In this document: positions 1-5,895 of the stretch, piece after piece | How the letters are laid out: each line of letters begins with the position of its first letter | Position numbering within the stretch: position 1 is the first letter of the stretch | Assembly: GCA_046758845.1 (NCBI GenBank) | Contig: JBHIBA010000197.1 | Span: 1 to 8,728, forward strand | Direction of reading: 5' to 3' | DNA: 8,728 nucleotides | DNA from: JBHIBA01 sp046758845 | Lineage (GTDB): Bacteria; UBA8248; JACPRG01; G963555815 | Made by a program: the position numbers and the translations under genes | The notes under the pieces: model-generated | The model's input: only the letters and a program-made list of their open reading frames with translations | Told to the model about the DNA's origin: nothing | Database searches by the model: none

Positions 1-53
1 GCCATAAGGGTCATCGACCCGCATGCCGGGCCGTCAAAAGTTTTGCTGGGGGG

Positions 54-136
54 TGCGGGGGGGCGCCTTTCAAAAAGCGCCCCCCGCAACCGCAGTTCGG
101 CCGGCACGCCAGTGCCCAAAAAGCGCCCCCCCGCAA
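54..136. repeat. G/C-tract inverted repeat with duplicated right arm
   Basis: The left arm 54-66 reads TGC, seven G, then CGC. A right arm at 77-88 (GCG, six C, GCA) pairs with it leaving one bulged G and a 10-nt loop. A second right arm at 123-135 has seven C and pairs with the left arm perfectly over 13 bp. The two right arms lie in direct repeats starting with AAAAAGCG at 72-89 and 118-136, differing by one C. Only one of the two hairpins can form at a time. No T-tract follows either, so this is not a canonical intrinsic terminator; a dispersed intergenic element or a duplicated hairpin arm is more likely. Confidence 0.7.
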
Positions 137-218
137 AGAAGTTTCCTCTCAAATCTCCCTCGCGCCAGTGGGCGGGCTCACCGTCCGTGTCTCATATGTC
201 TTGAACCAATACAAGTAC

Positions 219-247
219 TTCCAAACAGGCCACGGCGTGAGTATACT
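219..247 (+). promoter_or_regulatory. Weak sigma-70-like promoter candidate for the oxidoreductase gene
   Basis: A -10-like TATACT at 242-247 matches the consensus at five of six positions and sits in the palindrome GAGTATACTC (239-248). With a 17-bp spacer the -35 position is TTCCAA at 219-224, which matches TTGACA at only three positions. Transcription would start near 254, giving a leader of about 30 nt before the ATG at 283. The poor -35 suggests either an activator-dependent promoter or a chance match. Confidence 0.27.
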
Positions 248-269
248 CGCCCACGGATCTGAGAAATTT

Positions 270-273
270 GGAG
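270..273 (+). promoter_or_regulatory. Shine-Dalgarno GGAG that fixes the start at ATG 283
   Basis: GGAG at 270-273 lies 9 nt before ATG 283. An in-frame TTG at 268 would put this motif inside the coding sequence and has only a weak GAGAA upstream, so ATG 283 is the better start. Confidence 0.6.
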
Positions 274-282
274 CGGCACATC

Positions 283-1905
283 ATGGCCTCTGGAAAAAGG
301 ACGGAGCGATACGACATTATCGTCATCGGGGCGGGCCACAACGGTTTGACCCTCGCATGTTACTTGGCCAAGGCGGGACTCAAGACAATCGTCCTCGAGC
401 GCTTGCCCTATCCCGGTGGGGGCGTGACCTCCCGCGAAGCGGTGCCGGGATTCCTCTTCAGCCTTCACGCTGTCAACCACAATTGGGTTCACATCGGCCC
501 CATTCGCCGGGATCTGGAGTTGGAGCGCTTCGGTTCTCGTTACGTCTTTCCCCCTTCAATTTGCAGCCATCTGTTCAGCGACCGGCGAAGCCTGACTTTG
601 CATCGGAGCCTGGAAAAGACGGTCTCTGAAATCGCCCGGTTCTCGGCGAACGACTCGGTTCGCTACCGCGACTGGATCCGGGAGCACGAGGCCACCTTCG
701 AGTTTTTGGCTCGCATGATGTTCGCGCCGCCGGACCCTCCCTCCCAGATCTGGGGGCGGCTGGAGGCAACCCCTTCCGGCCGGCGAATCCTCAAGGCCTG
801 GCTGATGAGCATCCAGGACGTGGCCGAGGACCTTTTCGAAAATGAGTGCGTCAAGGTCTGGTTCGTGAACTACTGCCTCCAGACCATTCAGGACCCCTTT
901 GCCAAGGGATCGGGACTGATCCCGGTCTCCCTGCTGGTCAACCAGCATCGTTCGGCGGGGAACTCCCTGGCGGTGGGCGGCTCCCGGACCCTCACGGATT
1001 CCCTGGTGGCTTGCCTAAAGGCCCACGGAGGAACCGTTCGGACCGGATGCCACGTTTCGCGCATCGTGATTGAAGGGGGGCGCGCGAAAGGACTCATCCT
1101 TTCAGACGGGACGGAGATCGAGGCAGTTAGGGCAATCGCGAGCAACGTGGAACCCCAGCAGGTATTTCAGAAGATGGTGGATCCGGGGGAGCTCTCCGAG
1201 GAGTTCCGCGAGCAGATCCGGTGCTTTCGATTCAGCTACTTCACGATCTTCGGCGTCCATCTGGCCCTTCACGTGGACCCGAGGTACCGGACCCTCGATG
1301 AGGGACCCAATCAGGCGTTCAACGTAATGCTGGGGGCGGACACGATGGACGACGTCCGAAAGCATTTCTACGACCTAGGGGTCGGCGTCCCCCCCGAGCC
1401 TCCGGGCTATATGGTCGTTCACCCCAGCCGGTTCGACCCCTCCATCGCCCCACCGGGCAAACACTACGCCCTCCTGTGGCAATACGCCCCCTGCGAACTC
1501 AAAGGGGGAAACGAGCGGTGGGACGAGATCAAGGAGGATTACGCAGGGCGGTGCATGGACCTCTATCGCCGCTCAACGGAGAACGTAGATGAGAAGGCCG
1601 TTGTGGGACAACTGGTGTACACCCCCCTGGACATCGCCCGGGAGAACATCTCGATGGTGGGGGGAGATATGGTTTCCGGGCGGATCACACAGGACCAGAT
1701 GGGCATTTTCCGGCCCTTCCACGGCTATCCGCCTTACCGGACGCCGATCGAGGGGTTGTATCTTTGCGGCCCGAGCACTCATCCCAGGGGGGGGTGCCAC
1801 GGGGCCAATGGCTACAATGCAGCCGGGGCGATCGCCGAAGATTTCCGGATCGATAAGTGGTGGACCGGAACCGCGTACGACGTTCTCAAGCCGGCGGCGA
1901 GTTAA
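283..1905 (+). CDS. FAD-dependent oxidoreductase, phytoene dehydrogenase-like (CrtI/PYROXD2 group)
   Basis: The 540-residue product is a two-dinucleotide-binding-domain flavoprotein. Seen: an N-terminal Rossmann fold for FAD with G16-A-G18-H-N-G21 after a short hydrophobic strand, and the ribose-binding acidic residue E39 at the end of the second strand (TIVLER). A PGGGVTSRE segment follows near residue 43, then the VGGSRTLTDSLVACLKAHGG segment and a second-strand motif typical of the family, and near residues 490-520 a C-terminal FAD motif (LYLCGPSTHPRGG, then CHGANGYNAAGAIAED). Length fits the family (about 490-550). There is no signal peptide and no clear membrane helix. Known of the family: members desaturate, isomerise or oxidise hydrophobic substrates, and many bacterial ones have no assigned reaction. 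No carotenoid genes lie beside it, so a true phytoene desaturase is unlikely. It runs in the same direction as hyuAB but is separated by a gene on the other strand, so it is not in one transcript with them. The start is ATG 283; TTG 268 is possible. Confidence 0.88.
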   Translation: MASGKRTERYDIIVIGAGHNGLTLACYLAKAGLKTIVLERLPYPGGGVTSREAVPGFLFSLHAVNHNWVHIGPIRRDLELERFGSRYVFPPSICSHLFSDRRSLTLHRSLEKTVSEIARFSANDSVRYRDWIREHEATFEFLARMMFAPPDPPSQIWGRLEATPSGRRILKAWLMSIQDVAEDLFENECVKVWFVNYCLQTIQDPFAKGSGLIPVSLLVNQHRSAGNSLAVGGSRTLTDSLVACLKAHGGTVRTGCHVSRIVIEGGRAKGLILSDGTEIEAVRAIASNVEPQQVFQKMVDPGELSEEFREQIRCFRFSYFTIFGVHLALHVDPRYRTLDEGPNQAFNVMLGADTMDDVRKHFYDLGVGVPPEPPGYMVVHPSRFDPSIAPPGKHYALLWQYAPCELKGGNERWDEIKEDYAGRCMDLYRRSTENVDEKAVVGQLVYTPLDIARENISMVGGDMVSGRITQDQMGIFRPFHGYPPYRTPIEGLYLCGPSTHPRGGCHGANGYNAAGAIAEDFRIDKWWTGTAYDVLKPAAS

Positions 1906-2154
1906 GAATTGGTCTTGAGGGGCAGGGTCCGGCCTGGAAAATTCAGGGGGCTACCCGCTCAGAGTGGAATCCCGACCGCGCCACGAACCCGCCTGAAGGG
2001 CATCTTGCCGATGTCCCCCTCCGGGGTTGCGGCTTGCCGGCGGACTCCCGCCTCAAGGCGCAAGCGGGGGGTTGCCCTTTCTGCAGAATCATCCAGTTTC
2101 GAATCCGACCTACAAGAACTCGGAACGCTCGGGCGGGCGGGCGAGGACCCTCTT
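1906..2154. other. Convergent intergenic spacer
   Basis: This spacer separates two genes that end facing each other. I see no gene. It holds a compact hairpin, CGCCT 2049-2053 / AGGCG 2056-2060, optionally extended by GCTTG 2032-2036 / CAAGC 2061-2065 with an unpaired left bulge. No T-tract adjoins it, so a canonical terminator for either gene is not evident. Confidence 0.5.
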
Positions 2155-3138
2155 TCAGCCGCCCAAGGCTTTCCGGTTTTTCCCTGTTGCCTTCATCAGC
2201 AGGTCGTAATTGATCCACCGGCCGACGGCACCGCTTGCATCTTTCTTAACGATTTTTCCTTCAAACGCGATCCTAGCGAGGGTCTTCGCTTTCTCCGCGT
2301 AAATCATATTCGTCAGCTTTGCGTGCTTGATCCCTTCTTTGAGAACCGCCACGTCCGCCCCCGTCAGGGCGCGCGCCCCCTTGACCCACTCGTCGGGGTG
2401 GGAAGAGTAGTGGTTAGTCACCTCCACGAACGCTTTCACGAGCTTCCGTGCGACGTCGGGCTTCTTCTTGAGGAATTTGGTGTTCATCGCAAGAAGGCCG
2501 TTGATGTCACCCACCGGCGTGTCCTGGACGCTGATGGGGGGGAAATAGCCAAAGCCTTCCACCACCGGCAGGTCCATCCCCGGCGACCAGATCACCAGAG
2601 CGTCCACCTGTCTTTGTTTCAGGGCGAGGCTCATCGTCGCGAAGGAGAAGCCGAAGTTCTTGAACCGGATTTTCGAGACGTCCGCGCCGTTCTGCGTCGC
2701 CGCGACCCGAAAGAGGAATTCGGCAAACGAGCCGGGGATGCGGCCGATGGTCTTCCCTTCTACGTCTTTCCAGTTGGCGATTTTCACATCCTTGTGAAAG
2801 ACTACGTCCTGGCCGCCCACGAAGATGGCGCTCACCGCCTGGGCCTTGGGGCTCCCCCCGGCCACGGCCATGTGGACGAGGTTGACGTAACCGATGGCGG
2901 CGAGGTCCGATGCCCCCAGCTCCACCGTTTGCTGCATCTGTGTATAGGAGCCCATTCGCCGCATGGTCACGTTGACGCCGTGTTTTTTCGCGAAACGGCT
3001 GATGTTGAAGTAGGGAACCTGGGTGAGGGAGGGATTTCCGACGGCGAATACATCGGCCTCAGCCCCCCATCCTAAAGTTCCGCCGAGTCCCACCAATAGC
3101 GTCATGACCAATGCCAATCCTGCAGTCACCTGTTTCAT
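2155..3138 (-). CDS. Periplasmic substrate-binding protein of an ABC transporter, NitT/TauT/SsuA (NMT1-like) type
   Basis: The 327-residue product has a Sec signal peptide: M-K-Q start, hydrophobic stretch at about 5-23, and a plausible cleavage after A26-E-A28. It lacks a lipobox cysteine, so a soluble periplasmic protein is expected. The mature part fits type 2 periplasmic binding proteins for small organic ions: GNPSLTQVPYFNISRFAKK (34-52) as the first ligand-loop/helix, then a VELGASDLAAIGYVN segment (72-86) where the family samples its ligand site. WKDVEGKTIGRIPGSFAEF (123-141) starts the second lobe, and QVDALVIWSPGMD (177-189) is the hinge-proximal segment. Length (about 310-340) is normal. 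Family ligands include sulfonates, nitrate, pyrimidine precursors and aromatic acids; the sequence does not reveal which. No permease or ATPase gene is in the window, so it is an orphan here. It is transcribed divergently from hyuAB, which hints at shared substrate or control. The second ATG of a tandem pair is chosen (see RBS). Confidence 0.87.
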   Translation of the reverse strand: MKQVTAGLALVMTLLVGLGGTLGWGAEADVFAVGNPSLTQVPYFNISRFAKKHGVNVTMRRMGSYTQMQQTVELGASDLAAIGYVNLVHMAVAGGSPKAQAVSAIFVGGQDVVFHKDVKIANWKDVEGKTIGRIPGSFAEFLFRVAATQNGADVSKIRFKNFGFSFATMSLALKQRQVDALVIWSPGMDLPVVEGFGYFPPISVQDTPVGDINGLLAMNTKFLKKKPDVARKLVKAFVEVTNHYSSHPDEWVKGARALTGADVAVLKEGIKHAKLTNMIYAEKAKTLARIAFEGKIVKKDASGAVGRWINYDLLMKATGKNRKALGG

Positions 3139-3145
3139 CATCTTG

Positions 3146-3150
3146 CTCCT
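3146..3150 (-). promoter_or_regulatory. Shine-Dalgarno AGGAG before a tandem ATGATG start
   Basis: On the minus strand AGGAG (3150-3146), preceded by five G, stands 4 nt before ATG 3141 and 7 nt before ATG 3138. The second ATG has the better spacing and directly opens the signal peptide MKQVTAG. An upstream in-frame start at 3189 would add a non-hydrophobic stretch before the signal peptide and is unlikely. Confidence 0.7.
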
Positions 3151-3586
3151 CCCCCTGAAAATTGTCCGGAAGTCCTCTGAATGGCGCACCAGACCCGGAT
3201 TCCCGGCTGGGAGCCGCCCATTCTACGACACCCATCGGAAGGGCGGCTTTCACCGTTCGACACCGTAATTCCGCTGCCCCCGTTGATTCCCGTTCTTCTG
3301 TCGCATTCGCCGCGAAGCTACTCTCTAACCATTAATCATAACGGATCGGGGGGACGGGATCATCCCGAAATCGCGAGTGCTGAGAAGCTTTACCACACCT
3401 CTGTCAAGAGTTCGTCCGGTTCCCCGAATTGGGATGCGAGATCCCGGATAGCCGGGTCTTCCAGTGTCAACAGGTGGCCGGAATCGATGAGCCTTTCTCC
3501 GCCGCCCCTTGGGCGCAATCATCGAACGACCTCTGGGAATCGTCCGTATCTCACGCGTATTCTTGAAGCTGATAGGTGATTTTCCT

Positions 3587-3616
3587 CTGACTGAATGATT
3601 TCAGTCAAGGTAAAAT
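3587..3616 (+). promoter_or_regulatory. Candidate hyuAB promoter overlapped by an operator-like inverted repeat
   Basis: A -35-like CTGACT (3587-3592; four of six consensus bases) and a -10-like TAAAAT (3611-3616; five of six) are separated by 18 bp. The -35 and spacer are covered by a perfect inverted repeat, TGACTGAA 3588-3595 and TTCAGTCA 3600-3607, with a 4-nt centre. An 8-bp two-fold symmetric site at this position would suit a dimeric repressor or other regulator occupying the promoter. Transcription would start near 3623, leaving about 50 nt before the TTG at 3675. The inverted repeat is seen directly; its regulatory role is inferred. No regulator gene is in the window. Confidence 0.42.
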
Positions 3617-3674
3617 TGAACCTAACATCGAGCGACTTGAGAAACTTCTTCGCGAAAGCCCGAGAGAGTCGCCC

Positions 3675-5879
3675 TTGAGAGCAAGAGCGCGAAAGAGACC
3701 CGCAAACTCATATCGAGTCGAAGGACGCCGGTCCGGGAAGAGCGGCGGCCGGAAAGACGGGCGTTTTCTTCTGGGCGTGGACATCGGTGGAACCTTCACC
3801 GATTTGTGCCTGCTGGACGATCGGGGAGAGCTTTTCACCCATAAGGCGGCGTCAACGCCGGAAAACCTCCTGAGAGGGGTTCTGGAGGGGGTTGGCCTGG
3901 CGGCGGCCGGCCAGGGTCTCCCTTCGCGGGAACTTCTGGAAAGAACCGTATATTTCGGTCACGGGACCACAATCGCCACGAACGCCCTCCTTCAACGGAA
4001 TGGCTCTCCCGTGGGTCTCATCACGACCAGAGGGTTCCGGGACACCCTCTTGATCCAGCGTTCTTTGGGCATGACGGCGGGATTGACCGAGGAGGAGGTT
4101 GCCGACTACAGCCTTCGAGCATACCCGGAGCCCCTCGTTCCCCCCGGCCTGATTCGTGAGGTGAGCGAGCGGGGGGACTATAAGGGCTCGGTCGTCGTGA
4201 AGCTTAACCGGGAGGAGGCGGAGCAGGCCATAGAGGACCTCCTCGCGGCCAGGGTGGAGGCCATTGCGGTCTGCTTCCTTTGGTCTTTCCTGAACCCGGT
4301 CCATGAGCGGGCCGTCCGGGATCTGGCGAAGGCGCGCGGAGTCTACGTCACCATCTCCAGCGATCTGTTCCCCGTCATCGGTGAATATGAGCGGACGGCC
4401 TCCACGGTCCTCAACGCTTATTTGGGGCCGACCGTCCGGGACTATTTTCGCGGGATGGAGAAAAGCCTCAAGGGGGCGGGCCTTCGGATCCCCCCGCTGA
4501 TCCTGCATTCCACGGGCGGCGTGATTTCGCCCAAGGAAGCTTCGGAGAACGCTCTCTCTCTCCTCCGGTCGGGTCCTGCGGGCGGAGTTATCGGCTCTCA
4601 AGCCCTGGGAAAGATCCTGGGTCACGATCACATCATCACCGCGGATATGGGGGGAACGAGCTTTGACGTCGGGCTGATCGTTGGCGGCCATCCCGTCAAG
4701 GCGGATTGGGCCGTCTATGACAAGTACCACACCCTTGTTCCCGCGATGGCCATTGAGACCCTGGGAGCGGGCGGGGGGAGCATCGCCCGGGTTGTGGATG
4801 AAAACCTCAAGGTGGGACCCGATAGCGCGGGGGCCGTACCGGGGCCCGTCTGCTACGACAAGGGCGGGCGGGAGCCCACGGTGACCGACGCCGACGTCGT
4901 CCTCGGGATCATCGACCCCGACTTTTTTCTCGGGGGCCGGATCCGTCTCGATGCCCGAAAGGCCCGCCGGGCCATCGAAGAGCAAGTGGCGAAGCCCCTG
5001 GGGCTCTCCGTCCTGCAAGCAGCGGCGGGAATCCGCCAGGTCATCGATCAGCGAATGGCCGACCTCATCCGGAGGGTCACGCTGGAGAGGGGATACGATC
5101 CCCAGGACTTTGTCCTGTACGCCTATGGGGGCGCCGGACCCACCCACTGCGCTTCTTTCGGGAAGGAACTTCACGTTTCACAAATCGTCGTCCCCCTGAC
5201 TGCCAGCGCCCACTCCGCCTTCGGGGCGGTGGCGTCGGACATCCACCACTCCTTCCTCCTCTCTTACCTGATGCGGACCCCTCCCTTCTTCGACCGGGCC
5301 TCCCGCTATCTGGACCCCCGCAAGATGGAGGCTGTTTTCGGAACCTTGGAGACGAAAGGACGAAAGACCCTGTTGAAAAACGGCGTGGCGAGGCGCGACA
5401 TGAAGTTTCACCGCTACGTCCAGATGCGCTACCGCCGGCAGACGCATGAGGTTCCCGTCCCGGTCACGAATGGCCGGTTTTCACGGAGCGCGGTGGAAGA
5501 ATTGGTGGCGCGTTTCGAGGCCGAGTACGAGACCCGTTATGGGCCGGGTTCGCAATACCGAGAGGCCGGTCTGGAGGTGACGACTTTTCGGATCGAAGCC
5601 GTGGGCCGAAAGGCGAACCCGCACCTTTGGGCCCGAGGAACGTCGAAGGGAAAAAAGGTGAAATCTTCAGGCTCGAGGGAGGTTTACTTCTATGAGGCCG
5701 GGCGCGCGCTCTCCACGGAGGTTTATCCGGGTTCCCGGTTGCCGCCGGGCCAGGAGATCAAAGGGCCGGCGATTTTGGAGTACGCGGCGACGACCGTCCT
5801 CATCGAACCCGGCCAGCGCGTCCGCATCGACCCCTATCTCAATGTCCTGATCGAGCCCCCAAAGGCCGGCTCCGGATGA
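3675..5879 (+). CDS. hyuA: HyuA-type ATP-binding subunit of an ATP-dependent carboxylase/hydantoinase-family enzyme (acetone/acetophenone carboxylase-like)
   Basis: The 734-residue product is a full-length hydantoinase A/oxoprolinase subunit, an ASKHA-fold kinase-like protein that uses ATP to phosphorylate or activate the substrate of its HyuB partner. Seen: phosphate loop GVDIGGTFTDLCLLD (34-48); GHGTTIATNALLQR (95-108); GPAGGVIGSQ (300-309); second phosphate motif ADMGGTSFDVGLI (323-335); adenosine-region ETLGAGGGSIARV (361-373); GPVCYDKGGREPTVTDADV (390-408); LYAYGGAGPTHC (481-492); and the C-terminal domain signature MRYRRQTHEVPV (584-595). Domain order is HyuA N-terminal (about 32-210), core (230-520), C-terminal (530-725). 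Cytoplasmic. The first ~32 residues are a very basic extension not typical of the family. No ATG or GTG lies between the upstream stop (TGA 3588) and the phosphate loop; TTG 3675 has a weak GAGAG 6 nt upstream and is the only ordinary candidate. Specificity cannot be read from this subunit; the gamma-like module on its partner argues for a carboxylase. Confidence 0.93.
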   Translation: MRARARKRPANSYRVEGRRSGKSGGRKDGRFLLGVDIGGTFTDLCLLDDRGELFTHKAASTPENLLRGVLEGVGLAAAGQGLPSRELLERTVYFGHGTTIATNALLQRNGSPVGLITTRGFRDTLLIQRSLGMTAGLTEEEVADYSLRAYPEPLVPPGLIREVSERGDYKGSVVVKLNREEAEQAIEDLLAARVEAIAVCFLWSFLNPVHERAVRDLAKARGVYVTISSDLFPVIGEYERTASTVLNAYLGPTVRDYFRGMEKSLKGAGLRIPPLILHSTGGVISPKEASENALSLLRSGPAGGVIGSQALGKILGHDHIITADMGGTSFDVGLIVGGHPVKADWAVYDKYHTLVPAMAIETLGAGGGSIARVVDENLKVGPDSAGAVPGPVCYDKGGREPTVTDADVVLGIIDPDFFLGGRIRLDARKARRAIEEQVAKPLGLSVLQAAAGIRQVIDQRMADLIRRVTLERGYDPQDFVLYAYGGAGPTHCASFGKELHVSQIVVPLTASAHSAFGAVASDIHHSFLLSYLMRTPPFFDRASRYLDPRKMEAVFGTLETKGRKTLLKNGVARRDMKFHRYVQMRYRRQTHEVPVPVTNGRFSRSAVEELVARFEAEYETRYGPGSQYREAGLEVTTFRIEAVGRKANPHLWARGTSKGKKVKSSGSREVYFYEAGRALSTEVYPGSRLPPGQEIKGPAILEYAATTVLIEPGQRVRIDPYLNVLIEPPKAGSG

Positions 5880-5895
5880 TGCCTTTTTCGGATTG

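Larger units (their letters stand above)
1..282. other. Gene-free leader before the FAD oxidoreductase gene
   Basis: I see no convincing coding region here; reading frames that cross it are low-complexity translations of G/C tracts. It holds a small hairpin (GGGTC 8-12, loop ATC, GACCC 16-20), the G-tract/C-tract inverted repeat of 54-136 listed separately, and a perfect 10-bp palindrome GAGTATACTC at 239-248 that contains a -10-like TATACT. The left part (1-140) looks like the 3' flank of an upstream gene; the right part (about 200-282) is lower in GC and would carry the promoter of the downstream gene. Confidence 0.6.
3139..3674. other. Divergent intergenic control region between the binding-protein gene and hyuAB
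   Basis: This 536-bp spacer holds no gene I can support. It is lower in GC than its neighbours around 3325-3345 and 3550-3620, where promoters would be expected. Palindromes: CGGGAT-C-ATCCCG at 3355-3367; GGGAT/ATCCC arms at 3431-3435 and 3441-3445; an overlapping hairpin AGA-t-CCCGG/CCGGGTCT at 3439-3459; and the 8-bp inverted repeat 3588-3607 listed separately. On the minus strand a -10-like TATGAT (3340-3335) has a poor -35 that overlaps the 3355-3367 palindrome. Two exact TTGACA hexamers on that strand (3407-3402, 3470-3465) lack a good -10 at 16-18 bp. A 27-codon reading frame (3595-3678) ends on the hyuA start; see findings. Confidence 0.6.

Noticed and set aside
268..282. Start of the oxidoreductase at TTG 268
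   Set aside because: The GGAG ribosome site would lie within the extra codons; ATG 283 has it at a good distance.
283..1905. Calling the flavoprotein a carotenoid phytoene desaturase (crtI)
   Set aside because: Only the general FAD fold and family segments are visible, there is no carotenoid gene nearby, and the PYROXD2-like branch has many members with no carotenoid role.
1909..3075. 388-codon plus-strand frame opposite the binding-protein gene
   Set aside because: The minus strand encodes a complete binding protein with signal peptide and a strong ribosome site; the plus-strand product (rich in His, Arg, Asp, Gly) has no recognisable fold.
3142..3600. TPP riboswitch upstream of the NMT1-like binding protein
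   Set aside because: Thiamine-precursor binding proteins often have one, so I looked for CTGAGA and ACCTGAT-type core elements on the minus strand and found none in a workable order.
3852..5174. 440-codon open frame on the minus strand opposite hyuA
   Set aside because: Same reason: composition is that of an antisense shadow, there is no domain, and the plus strand carries a full set of HyuA motifs.
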